The position numbers were made by a program, and so were the translations under genes. A stretch of 64,000 nt of DNA from Clostridium pascui. Its GTDB lineage: Bacteria > Bacillota > Clostridia > Clostridiales > Clostridiaceae. The stretch is taken from positions 716,055-780,054 of the forward strand of contig NZ_JAFBDB010000002.1 in NCBI RefSeq assembly GCF_016908015.1, written 5' to 3'. The notes beneath the pieces are model-generated. The model saw nothing but the letters and a program-made list of their open reading frames with translations, was not told where the DNA came from and made no database searches. Positions 18,941 to 26,774 of this stretch are shown one piece after another; positions within the stretch are counted from its first letter, which is position 1; every line of letters starts with the position of its first letter.

Positions 18941-19346
18941 TTTTTATTTTTAACTTTATTTTAAATATACTAAAAAATACTCGGAATTTCAATAATGATA
19001 AAGTAGGTTATATAATGTAAATATTGGTACTTGTTCGATATAAGAGCTGATATGAAGCTGAATCTAAGCAAAATAGCAGTACTGTCAATAATTGCTGTTA
19101 CATGTATAAGTTTTTTTATTTTTAAAATAATTTAATACAAATAACTTGATATACTCTGAAAATGAGAAAAGTGACTGAAAAGTTTGATAATTTTAAGATA
19201 ATCCATATTTTTTTCTTCACTACCAGAAAGAGCGCCTATATATTAAAACTCGACTATTATTGTATCGGTACATTTGAAAAGAAAATATGTATAACCTATA
19301 ATTAAAGATAATTTAATGAATTTGATTTGGAGGAGAGGAGAAAAGT
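18941..19346. other. AT-rich region between hydC and the ECF gene
   Basis: About 400 nt between divergent genes. It contains a possible 27-codon membrane peptide (19052-19135) and, further right, only AT-rich sequence. No riboswitch core was recognised upstream of the ECF S-component gene. Confidence 0.35.
19052..19135 (+). CDS. Possible small membrane peptide (27 aa)
   Basis: ATG to TAA encodes MKLNLSKIAVLSIIAVTCIS followed by seven residues. There is a short positive N-terminus and one hydrophobic segment of about 18 residues, which could be a single transmembrane helix or a failed signal peptide. Only a weak AAGAG ribosome binding site precedes it. No homology is recognised. Translation is plausible but unproven, and it could be a chance frame. 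Confidence 0.25.
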   Translation: MKLNLSKIAVLSIIAVTCISFFIFKII

Positions 19347-19889
19347 ATGGAAACACATGTTAAGACTCGTTCAATGGTAGAAATGGCACTTATGATTGGT
19401 ATTATATGCTTAGTGACCATGACAATGAAAATACCAACAGTTATAGGTTATACTCATCTAGGTGATGGATTTGTATTTGTAGCTGCTGTGATATTTGGAA
19501 AAAAAAAAGGTGCACTAGCAGCAGCACTTGGAATGACTCTTGCAGATATTTTAGGTGGATATGCCATATGGGCACCATTTACATTTGTTATAAAGGCAGT
19601 TATGGCATATATAGCAGCAACTATAGCATACAGAAATGATTATAATGGAGAAAATGTAAAGAACAACACATTTGCTTTTGCAGTGGCAGGAGCATGGATG
19701 GTTTTGGCATATTATTTAGCTAATGCTGTAATTGTACGCTTTGTATATGTGGAATCAGCAAGTTTCTATGAAAGCTTAGTTTTAGCTTTGGCAGATATTC
19801 CAGCAAATACAATGCAAATAGCTGTAGGTATTGTTATAGCACTTCTTTTGATAAAAGGTGTTAAGGGAAAAGGGGTTTTTAATCGCTAA
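19347..19889 (+). CDS. ECF transporter S component (substrate unknown)
   Basis: 180 residues with five to six hydrophobic segments. The early block VIGYTHLGDGFVFVAAVIFGKKKGALAAALG, split here into its conserved THLGD and KKKGALAAALG parts, is characteristic of the ECF-type riboflavin/vitamin S-component family (PF07155-like). S components bind a vitamin or metal-related substrate and work with a shared EcfA-A'-T module, which is not encoded in this window. GGAGGAGAGG precedes the start. No riboswitch that would reveal the substrate is visible upstream. Confidence 0.8.
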   Translation: METHVKTRSMVEMALMIGIICLVTMTMKIPTVIGYTHLGDGFVFVAAVIFGKKKGALAAALGMTLADILGGYAIWAPFTFVIKAVMAYIAATIAYRNDYNGENVKNNTFAFAVAGAWMVLAYYLANAVIVRFVYVESASFYESLVLALADIPANTMQIAVGIVIALLLIKGVKGKGVFNR

Positions 19890-20081
19890 TAACTATATTT
19901 CATAGTTAATATTTAATTTTTATATGAGTGAGAATTTCTTTGTTAATTAATTATAGTTTAGTAAAATAAAGCGGTAAATGAAGAGAATAATAATAATATA
20001 CAGTTTAAAATGTTTACATGACTTAAGATTAATATTGATAAATTATATATATTATCTTATAATTAAATAAATTTAATAATT

Positions 20082-20316
20082 GTCTCGGATGAAGGTAATA
20101 GGAGAGAGGCTTTTGTAGCCCACCGAAGATGTTAATCTTTCAGGTACCATTATTTATGGGGAGGACTGTTACTGGACGAAACTCTGGAGAGACTCTATTT
20201 AGAGCACCGAAGGAGAAAGTTGGGATATTGTTATTCCAATGAAACTCTCAGGTAAAAGGACAGAGAATAGAACAGTATATCCAGAGGTCTGTTTTTTGCA
20301 GTACCTCTATTTTATT
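20082..20316 (+). promoter_or_regulatory. Tandem glycine riboswitch with terminator
   Basis: Two glycine aptamers in series, each with the GGAGAG and CACCGAAG cores and a CTCAGGTA-like closing segment (aptamer 1 about 20082-20178; aptamer 2 about 20180-20268). A terminator follows: AGAGGTCTG (20283-20291) with CAGTACCTCT (20299-20308), then ATTTTATT. The P1 strand CTCTG (20182-20186) pairs with CAGAG (20261-20265). Alternatively CTCTGGA (20182-20188) can pair perfectly with TCCAGAG (20280-20286), which overlaps the terminator arm. Glycine binding should free the terminator, so I infer an OFF switch. Confidence 0.92.
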
Positions 20317-20371
20317 GTCACGAATCTATTCTTTTGCTGTCCTCAAAAATAATTATATTGGAGGATGGATC

Positions 20372-21775
20372 ATGGAAAATCTAATTCAAATCTTTAACAA
20401 AATCGACTCAATAGTATGGGGAGCACCTTTACTAATTCTTCTAGTGGGAACAGGAATTTATCTCACACTAAGACTTAAATGTCTACAAATCATAAAACTA
20501 CCATTAGCACTTAAATATTTATTTTCTAAAGAAGATGAAGATAGTTCAGGTAAAGGTGATGTTACAAGTTTCCAAGCACTGTGTACAGCACTTGCTGCAA
20601 CTATTGGTACAGGTAATATTGTAGGAGTAGCTACTGCAATTAAGGCCGGAGGTCCAGGAGCATTATTTTGGATGTGGATGGCAGCTTTCTTTGGGATGGC
20701 TACAAAATATGCAGAGGGACTGCTTGCTGTAAAGTATAGGGTAATAGATAAAAATGGACAAATGTCTGGCGGCCCTATGTATTATATAGAAAGAGGACTT
20801 AAAAATAAATGGATGGCTAAGTTGTTTGCTATATTTGGAATAGGAGTAGCCTACTTTGGAATAGGAACTTTTGCACAAATAAATGCAATAACAGAATCTC
20901 TAAAGGATTCATATAATGTACCAACTATAACAACAGGTTTTATAATAACTTGTCTAGTTGCCTTAGTAACTTTAGGCGGTATTAAAAGCATTGCAAAGGT
21001 TTCAGAAAAGGTAGTTCCTTTTATGGCTATAATGTATATAGTTGCAACACTTATAATACTTGTTGTAAACATTAAATTAGTACCAGCAGCGTTGGTATTA
21101 GTTATAAAAAGTGCATTTACTCCTAGTGCAGCGGTAGGAGGATTTTTAGGAGCTACAGTTAAACAGGCTATTCAAAATGGTGTGGCAAGAGGGGTGTTTT
21201 CTAATGAATCAGGACTTGGAAGTGCACCTATTGCAGCAGCAGCAGCAAAAACAAAATCCTGTGTAAGACAAGGCCTTATATCTATGACAGGAACATTTAT
21301 AGATACTATAATAGTGTGTACAATGACAGGTTTAACCTTAATTTTAACAGGAGCATGGAAATCAAATTTAGCTGGAGCTGCAATGACAAATGCAGCATTT
21401 ACACAAGGTATGCCTATAGAAGTTTTAGGAAAATTTATAATAACTGTAGGACTTATGTTCTTTGCATTTACAACTATATTAGGATGGAATTATTATGGTG
21501 AAAGATGTGCAGAGTATTTATTTGGAGTAAAGGGAATAAAACCATATAGATATATATTTATAGCAATTGTAGCAGTTGGTGGATTGTCTATATTAAAGTT
21601 AGACTTGATATGGATAATTGCAGACATAGTCAATGGACTTATGGCTATACCTAATTTAATAGCATTAGTAGGATTAAGTCCTGTGGTAATTCATGAGACA
21701 AAACTTTATTTTGAAAAATTAAAAAGTGAAGAAAGTCCGGAGGATGAAGAGATAATAATGTCTAAGGCATTATAA
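20372..21775 (+). CDS. Sodium:amino acid symporter, AGCS family, glycine-riboswitch controlled
   Basis: 467 residues with about 11 transmembrane helices. AGCS hallmarks are GTGNIVGVATAIKAGGPGALFWMW, split as GTGNIVGVATAI and GPGALFWMW; GGPMYYIERG; and GVARGVFSNESGLGSAPIAAA. It imports glycine or alanine with Na+. The glycine riboswitch directly upstream argues for glycine as a physiological substrate. The start ATG at 20372 is chosen because GGAGG precedes it. An in-frame upstream start at 20315 would lie inside the riboswitch terminator. Monocistronic, with a strong terminator after it. Confidence 0.93.
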   Translation: MENLIQIFNKIDSIVWGAPLLILLVGTGIYLTLRLKCLQIIKLPLALKYLFSKEDEDSSGKGDVTSFQALCTALAATIGTGNIVGVATAIKAGGPGALFWMWMAAFFGMATKYAEGLLAVKYRVIDKNGQMSGGPMYYIERGLKNKWMAKLFAIFGIGVAYFGIGTFAQINAITESLKDSYNVPTITTGFIITCLVALVTLGGIKSIAKVSEKVVPFMAIMYIVATLIILVVNIKLVPAALVLVIKSAFTPSAAVGGFLGATVKQAIQNGVARGVFSNESGLGSAPIAAAAAKTKSCVRQGLISMTGTFIDTIIVCTMTGLTLILTGAWKSNLAGAAMTNAAFTQGMPIEVLGKFIITVGLMFFAFTTILGWNYYGERCAEYLFGVKGIKPYRYIFIAIVAVGGLSILKLDLIWIIADIVNGLMAIPNLIALVGLSPVVIHETKLYFEKLKSEESPEDEEIIMSKAL

Positions 21776-21782
21776 TGTATAA

Positions 21783-21840
21783 AAGCTTCCTATGTAGTTA
21801 ATATATATAGTAAATATATTAACTACATAGGAGGTTTTTG
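21783..21840 (+). terminator. Intrinsic terminator after the glycine-regulated symporter
   Basis: A long stem pairs CCTATGTAGTTAATATAT (21789-21806) with ATATATTAACTACATAGG (21814-21831), followed by GAGGTTTTTG. Confidence 0.85.
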
Positions 21841-21845
21841 TTTAT

Positions 21846-21981
21846 TTACGAACAATATCTATAAAATTACTTGCAAGAACACTATATACACGAATAATAA
21901 TAATAAAATTAAAAAGCAATGTTGACAGGTTGCAAAAATGATGCTAATATTAGATTAGAAATTATAATACATTGTTCGTAA
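21846..21981 (+). promoter_or_regulatory. Promoter of the purine permease with two PurBox-like sites
   Basis: A near-consensus sigma-A promoter: TTGACA (21922-21927), a 17-bp spacer, TAATAT (21945-21950). It is flanked by an inverted pair of identical 11-mers, TTACGAACAAT (21846-21856) and ATTGTTCGTAA (21971-21981). The CGAACAAT core resembles the Firmicute PurR PurBox (CGAACWWT). The spacing of about 125 bp is far wider than the classical close pair, so the PurR assignment is tentative. No purine riboswitch core is present. Confidence 0.6.
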
Positions 21982-22022
21982 TGATAAGAAGATTATAAGG
22001 TGATTATAAGGAGGGTTAAATA

Positions 22023-23468
22023 ATGCAGCAGTCAAAAGAAGAAAGATACGGTCAGAAACCACCTAAAGGTTTTTTAGATTCGTTTTTTAAACTAAGTGAA
22101 AATGGAACTAATGTAAAAACTGAAATTATAGCAGGTATCACTACTTTCATAACAATGGCCTATATAATATTTGTAAATCCAGGAATACTTATGCAGGCAG
22201 GGATGAATACACAGGGGCTTTTAGGGGAAGCAGCAGTAAAGGCGGGACTTAGTGCTCTAAACGACCCAATGGTTGCTTCAGTTTTTGCAGCTACATGTAT
22301 TTCCGCAGCAGTTGGTACGTTTGTAATGGGTTTATATGGAAATGTACCGTTTGCCCAAGCTCCAGGAATGGGACTTAATGCTTTCTTTGCATTTAGCGTT
22401 TGTCTTGGAATGGGATATAGTTGGCAGCAAGCATTAGCAGCAGTGTTTATTTCAGGTATTTTCTTTATATTGCTTACTTTAACTAACGTGCGTGAAGCAA
22501 TAGTAAATGCAATACCTACTAATTTAAAATTTGCGATTTCTGGTGGTATTGGATTATTTATTGCTCTAATAGGATTTAAAAGCGGTGGAATAGTAGTATC
22601 AAATCCAGCAACACTAGTAGGCTTTGGAGACTTCATGTCGCCAAATACAATGCTTACGTTAATTGGTCTTGCAATAACAGCAATACTTATGTCTAGAAAT
22701 GTAAAAGGTTCAATACTTATAGGTATTTTATTAACTACTGTTATAGGTATTCCATTAGGAGTTACTAAAACTGTTCCGTTAGCTAATCTTGTTAGTGCAC
22801 CACCTTCTTTAAGTCATACTTTTTTAAAGTTAGATTTGCCAGGATTATTAAATATAGGACAACATGGATTACTTAAAGCTATATTAAATGTAATTATGGT
22901 TGTTATATCATTTAGTCTTGTAGATATGTTTGATACAATTGGAACATTAGTTGGAACAGCTCAAAAGGCAAATATGCTAGATGAGAACGGAAAGATGAAA
23001 AATATGGATAAGGCATTACTTGCTGATGCAGTAGCTACTACAACAGGAGCATTACTTGGAACAAGCACAGTTACAACTTTCGTAGAATCTACTGCAGGTA
23101 TTTCAGAAGGTGGAAGAACTGGACTTACTTCCGTAGTAACAGGTATCATGTTTTTAGTTGCAATGTTCTTTACAGGACTTGTTGGAATAGTTCCAGCAGA
23201 AGCAACAGCTCCGGCTTTAATAGTAGTAGGAGTACTAATGATGGGCGCTGTAACTAATATAAACTTCAATGATTTTACAGAAGCTTTACCAGCATTCTTT
23301 ACAATATCAATAATGCCATTTAGTTACAGTATAGCAAATGGAATAGCAGCAGGAATTATATTTTATCCAATAGTTAAAATAGTAACCGGAAGAAGAAAAG
23401 AAGTTCATCCAATAGTTTACGTTTTAGCAGCGCTATTTATAATAAGATTTACAATACTTCCTAAATAA
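22023..23468 (+). CDS. NCS2 family purine permease (AzgA/PbuG-like, guanine/hypoxanthine/adenine)
   Basis: 481 residues with 12-14 hydrophobic segments. The N-terminal block TEIIAGITTFITMAYIIFVNP, seen as GITTFITMAYIIFVNP, and the motifs QAPGMGLNAFFAF, SGGIGLFIALIGF, VDMFDTIGTLVGTA and GTSTVTTFVESTAGISEGGRTG mark the AzgA-type branch of the NCS2 family. The likely function is proton-coupled uptake of hypoxanthine, guanine or adenine. AAGGAGGG precedes the ATG. It is monocistronic, and the long-hairpin repeat begins 4 nt after its stop. Confidence 0.9.
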   Translation: MQQSKEERYGQKPPKGFLDSFFKLSENGTNVKTEIIAGITTFITMAYIIFVNPGILMQAGMNTQGLLGEAAVKAGLSALNDPMVASVFAATCISAAVGTFVMGLYGNVPFAQAPGMGLNAFFAFSVCLGMGYSWQQALAAVFISGIFFILLTLTNVREAIVNAIPTNLKFAISGGIGLFIALIGFKSGGIVVSNPATLVGFGDFMSPNTMLTLIGLAITAILMSRNVKGSILIGILLTTVIGIPLGVTKTVPLANLVSAPPSLSHTFLKLDLPGLLNIGQHGLLKAILNVIMVVISFSLVDMFDTIGTLVGTAQKANMLDENGKMKNMDKALLADAVATTTGALLGTSTVTTFVESTAGISEGGRTGLTSVVTGIMFLVAMFFTGLVGIVPAEATAPALIVVGVLMMGAVTNINFNDFTEALPAFFTISIMPFSYSIANGIAAGIIFYPIVKIVTGRRKEVHPIVYVLAALFIIRFTILPK

Positions 23469-23472
23469 TTTT

Positions 23473-23711
23473 ACGATATTTTTAGTGTTAAAAATATCGT
23501 ATGGAATTTGCATTTAAGAAAGCGTTCACTGCGTAAAGAAGCTCTAATATTTCTGAATTTAAATCACCTAAACTTTTTAAACTCGCTATCGCTCAGACAG
23601 TAAAAAGTTCTTAACGGTGATTTGAATTCAGAAACAAAGAGCTTCTAATTACTTATTCAATGCTTTCTACAATGCAAATTCCATACTGTTTTCAATAGTA
23701 AAAATGTATTT
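23473..23711 (+). repeat. Long-hairpin intergenic repeat, copy A
   Basis: A 240-bp element that folds on itself over nearly its whole length. Paired segments, outside to inside: GTATGGAATTTGCATT (23499-23514) with AATGCAAATTCCATAC (23671-23686), perfect; GAAAGC (23518) with GCTTTC (23662); AGAAGCTCT (23537) with AGAGCTTCT (23638); TTTCTGAATT (23550) with AATTCAGAAA (23625); AAATCACC with GGTGATTT; AACTTTTTA (23571) with TAAAAAGTT (23601). The loop contains CGCTCAGACAG. The left end (23473-23500) is also a local hairpin that could terminate the permease transcript. Closely related to copy B at 33298. Confidence 0.85.
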
Positions 23712-23742
23712 ATTTAAACTATTTAAAAAATAAATAATTAAG

Positions 23743-23786
23743 AAGCAATGTAACTCTTTATCAAAATAAAGGGGTTATATTGCTTT
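23743..23786 (+). terminator. Hairpin terminator in a convergent intergenic region
   Basis: AAGCAATGTAACTCTTTAT (from 23743) pairs with ATAAAGGGGTTATATTGCTT (ending near 23785) through an almost continuous stem with G-T wobbles. It lies between the purine permease and the minus-strand AraC gene. The tail is weakly T-rich, so its direction is uncertain. Confidence 0.5.
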
Positions 23787-23796
23787 AAATTTCTAA

Positions 23797-23880
23797 CTAA
23801 GCATTACTAACTATAGTAATGCTTTTTATATTATTAGCTTCTCTTTTAATTATTTTAATTGCATCTGTTGAGCATTCTGA
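23797..23880 (-). pseudogene. Relic of a ferredoxin-like gene (paralog of the gene at 31007)
   Basis: On the minus strand, 28 codons read SECSTDAIKIIKREA then NNIKSITIVSNA and stop. The first half matches ECPTDAIEIIEREA (residues of about 52-65) of the protein encoded at 31007-31762. The second half matches NNDIKSITVV from about residue 200 of the same protein. The two parts are joined directly, so roughly 135 codons have been lost, and there is no start or cluster-binding N-terminus. It begins 8 nt downstream of the AraC stop codon. A short hairpin (AAGCATTACTA/TAGTAATGCTT) overlaps its 3' end. Confidence 0.7.
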
Positions 23881-23887
23881 CTAAAAA

Positions 23888-24811
23888 TTAATCGGCATTT
23901 TCAGAGGGGGCAATACAATAATTCCTAAATTCCTTTGGAGTATAATTTGTATGTTTTCGAAACTTTTCTATATAATAGCTTACACTTCCAAATCCAACTT
24001 CCTCCGCAATTTCTGTAATGGATAGACTGCTATTTTTTAATAGCAGCATACTTTGATTTATACGGTAAGAAATTAAATATTCAAATGGAGTTGATTTTAT
24101 CATTCGTTTGAAAAACCTACAACATTCAGACCGACTGATATTTGCAGCTTTTGCCACATCGTCTAGTGCAATCTTTTGTTTATAATTTTGATGAATATAA
24201 GATAACATTTCTTTAATTCGGTTATTTTCAGCAAAAGCATTGGTGTTTACCTCCTTAATATAATCAGGTGTGTTGGTAATAATTAAATGCCATATACTTG
24301 ATAATTTGGAATGCATGTCTAATTCAAATCCAAATTCATTATTTATATAAACTCTAAATAGATTATCTAAAGTATATAAAACTTTTTTTTGCCAAGGAAT
24401 TGAAGTATTTAGTGCAATGGCTGAATTTGAACTTGATTTTAAAAAAGGTTCTACATACTTTTCATGAATAATATTTTTTGAAGAACCAGAAAGAAAATTC
24501 GGAGATATATCGAAGCAAATATATTCACTGTCTTTATTTTCTGAATTATATGGTTTTGCTGAATGAAGATAACCAGAATTGATAAAGATACCATTTTCTT
24601 CTTCAATATTATATATAGATTGATTCACAGTAAAACTCACGAAGCCCTTTGTTACAAGGCAAAACTGTATTTCATCATGCCAGTGCAAAGGGACATATCC
24701 AAGTACATTTCTACTCAACTGAGTTTTATAAACTCCTATTGGAAATAATGTGCTTCCATGTCGTGTTATCTCTTTAAAGTCTCTGGCAATTGGAATATCG
24801 GGTACTTGCAA
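23888..24811 (-). CDS. AraC family transcriptional regulator
   Basis: 307 residues. The N-terminal AraC-type cupin (about 15-150) has the metal/ligand-like block VPLHWHDEIQFCLVTKG and GIFINSGYLHSAKP. The C-terminal double HTH (about 200-300) has IRMxxY-like spacing, with ALDDVAKAANISRSECCRFFKR and ITEIAEEVGFGSVSYYIEKFRKHTNYTPKEFR, both shown as conserved blocks. It is divergent from ridA-dpaL and is the likely regulator of that cluster. The effector is unknown and is plausibly the amino acid being degraded. Confidence 0.92.
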   Translation of the reverse strand: MQVPDIPIARDFKEITRHGSTLFPIGVYKTQLSRNVLGYVPLHWHDEIQFCLVTKGFVSFTVNQSIYNIEEENGIFINSGYLHSAKPYNSENKDSEYICFDISPNFLSGSSKNIIHEKYVEPFLKSSSNSAIALNTSIPWQKKVLYTLDNLFRVYINNEFGFELDMHSKLSSIWHLIITNTPDYIKEVNTNAFAENNRIKEMLSYIHQNYKQKIALDDVAKAANISRSECCRFFKRMIKSTPFEYLISYRINQSMLLLKNSSLSITEIAEEVGFGSVSYYIEKFRKHTNYTPKEFRNYCIAPSENAD

Positions 24812-24830
24812 ATGAATTACCTCCCTTAAA

Positions 24831-24891
24831 TCAATATTGCGATATTAATGAATAATAAAATTATATAAAACTCAATATTACGATATTAATG
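24831..24891. promoter_or_regulatory. Putative operator: two direct repeats in the araC-ridA divergent region
   Basis: TCAATATTGCGATATTAATG (24831-24850) and TCAATATTACGATATTAATG (24872-24891) differ at one position. They are spaced 41 bp apart, about four helical turns. Each holds a near-palindrome AATATTRCGATATT. The first lies about 20 nt upstream of the AraC start codon. Direct repeats at such spacing are typical AraC-family binding sites, so autoregulation and control of ridA-dpaL are inferred. Confidence 0.6.
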
Positions 24892-25042
24892 GGTAATAGC
24901 TTTATAGAAGGTGTAAACGATATACAATATAATAGTACTATAAAAATGTGTTAACGACATAATAGTAACATATTTATATAATTTATTAAATACTGGTTTG
25001 AAAGAAAATTCACAAAACAAATTTATAAGGAGGTACTTAAAA

Positions 25043-25423
25043 TTGTCTAAAAAAGTAATTTCAACTAAAAACGCACCAGCAGCCATAGGTCCATATTCAC
25101 AGGGGGTTAAATTTTCAAACTTTGCTTTCTTGTCAGGACAACTACCAGTTAATTCAGTTACTGGAGAAATGCCAAGCGATATAGAGGGACAAACAAAACA
25201 ATCTCTTGAAAATGTTAAGGCAATATTAAAAGAAGAGGGACTTGCTTTAAATAATGTAATAAAAACTACAGTGTTCTTAAAGGATTTGGAAAATTTTTCA
25301 AAAGTTAATGAAATATATAGTCAATATTTTGAAGGCTTTTATCCTGCAAGAAGCTGCGTAGAAGTAGCAAGACTCCCAAAAGATGCTCAAATAGAAATTG
25401 AGGTTATAGCAATCAAAGAATAA
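25043..25423 (+). CDS. ridA: RidA family enamine/imine deaminase
   Basis: 126 residues from TTG at 25043, preceded by AAGGAGG at 9 nt. The normal RidA length and start sequence (MSKKVISTKNAPAAIGPYSQ) support this over an in-frame ATG at 24998. RidA hydrolyses reactive 2-aminoacrylate and related imines released by PLP lyases. Signature blocks are GPYSQGV, FLSGQLPVN and PARSCVEVARLPKDAQIEIEVIA, which includes the conserved substrate arginine in PARS. It sits just before dpaL, whose reaction makes an aminoacrylate intermediate, so a detoxifying partnership is likely. Confidence 0.95.
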   Translation: MSKKVISTKNAPAAIGPYSQGVKFSNFAFLSGQLPVNSVTGEMPSDIEGQTKQSLENVKAILKEEGLALNNVIKTTVFLKDLENFSKVNEIYSQYFEGFYPARSCVEVARLPKDAQIEIEVIAIKE

Positions 25424-25450
25424 TTTGAAATTATTATGGAGGATGAACAT

Positions 25451-26671
25451 ATGTTAGAAAAAAGTTTAATAAAATATGTATTTAATGACAAGGTGAGAAA
25501 TACTGAATATAAAAAAGCAAATATAGATTTTATTTCAGATGAAGAGATTAAAAAAGCAAAAAGTTTTCATGAAAGTTTTTCAGAGTATTCTGTAACACCA
25601 TTACACAAATTAGATAACCTAGCTAAAATATTAGGGGTTAAGAACATATTTCTGAAAGATGAATCCTATAGATTTGGACTTAATGCATTTAAAGTGCTAG
25701 GAGGGTCTTATGCCATAGGAAAATATTTAAGTGAAAAATTAAGAATAGATATTTCTGAAGTTTCTTTCGATTATTTAAGATCAAAAGAAGTTAAAGAGAA
25801 GTTAGGGGATATAACCTTTGTAACAGCTACAGATGGAAATCATGGAAGAGGGGTTGCTTGGGCAGCTAATCAATTAGGACAAAAATCAGTAGTTTACATG
25901 CCAAAAGGTTCATCTAAAATTAGACTTGAAAACATTAAGAAAGAAGGGGCAGAAGCTAGCATTACAGAAAAAAACTATGACGAGACAGTTAGATTTTCTA
26001 ATGAAATGGCTGAGAAACATGGATGGGTAGTGGTACAAGATACTGCTTGGGAAGGCTATGAAGATATTCCTACATGGATTATGCAAGGATATGGAACCTT
26101 AGTTCATGAAGCTATGGAGCAACTTGCAGAATATGGAATAGGCAAACCAACACATGTATTTGTACAAGCTGGTGTAGGGTCCTTTGCAGGAACAGTTCAG
26201 GGATATTTAGCTTCAAAATTTGGAGTGGAAAGGCCTGTTACAGTAGTTGTAGAGCCAGATTTAGCACCTTGTATATATGAGTCTGCAAAGCTTGGTGAGA
26301 GATATATAGTTACAGGAGACATGCACACAATAATGGCAGGACTTGCCTGTGGAGAACCAAATACAATAAGCTGGGAAGTTTTAAAAGATTACTCTGATGC
26401 ATACTTCTCTTGTCCAGACTATGTATCAGCCAGGGGAATGAGACTACTTGCAAGTCCACTTAAGGGAGATCCACAAATAATATCTGGGGAATCAGGAGCA
26501 ATTGGAGCTGGAGTAATAAGCCTAATTATGGAAAAAGGTTGTTACAAAGAATTAAGAGAGAAACTAGGACTTAATGAGAATTCCAAAATACTCATAATAA
26601 GTACGGAGGGAGATACAGACCCAAAGAAATATAGAGATATAGTATGGGATGGCGACTATTCGTCAATATAA
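25451..26671 (+). CDS. dpaL: Diaminopropionate ammonia-lyase
   Basis: 406 residues. A fold-type II PLP enzyme that converts 2,3-diaminopropionate to pyruvate and two ammonia. The PLP lysine is in LNAFKVLGGSYA. TDGNHGRGVAWAANQLG, VQAGVGSFAGTVQGYL (phosphate loop) and ISGESGAIGAGV are characteristic of the YgeX/DpaL family, as is the C-terminal STEGDTDPKKYRDIVW. ATG at 25451 has GGAGG at 8 nt; an upstream ATG at 25436 has none. It lies 27 nt after ridA in one operon with a symporter and two M20 hydrolases, resembling the E. coli ygeX-ygeY arrangement. Confidence 0.93.
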   Translation: MLEKSLIKYVFNDKVRNTEYKKANIDFISDEEIKKAKSFHESFSEYSVTPLHKLDNLAKILGVKNIFLKDESYRFGLNAFKVLGGSYAIGKYLSEKLRIDISEVSFDYLRSKEVKEKLGDITFVTATDGNHGRGVAWAANQLGQKSVVYMPKGSSKIRLENIKKEGAEASITEKNYDETVRFSNEMAEKHGWVVVQDTAWEGYEDIPTWIMQGYGTLVHEAMEQLAEYGIGKPTHVFVQAGVGSFAGTVQGYLASKFGVERPVTVVVEPDLAPCIYESAKLGERYIVTGDMHTIMAGLACGEPNTISWEVLKDYSDAYFSCPDYVSARGMRLLASPLKGDPQIISGESGAIGAGVISLIMEKGCYKELREKLGLNENSKILIISTEGDTDPKKYRDIVWDGDYSSI

Positions 26672-26774
26672 GCTAGTACAAATTTAGATGAAATAAGAAT
26701 GATATACATTTATATATTGGAATTTTGATTTTCCTTTTACCTAGCATGCACTAAAACTAATAGGAGGTTGAAAT

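Noticed and set aside
22160..22636. 158-codon minus-strand frame inside the purine permease gene
   Set aside because: Low-complexity antisense frame; the plus strand has clear NCS2 motifs.
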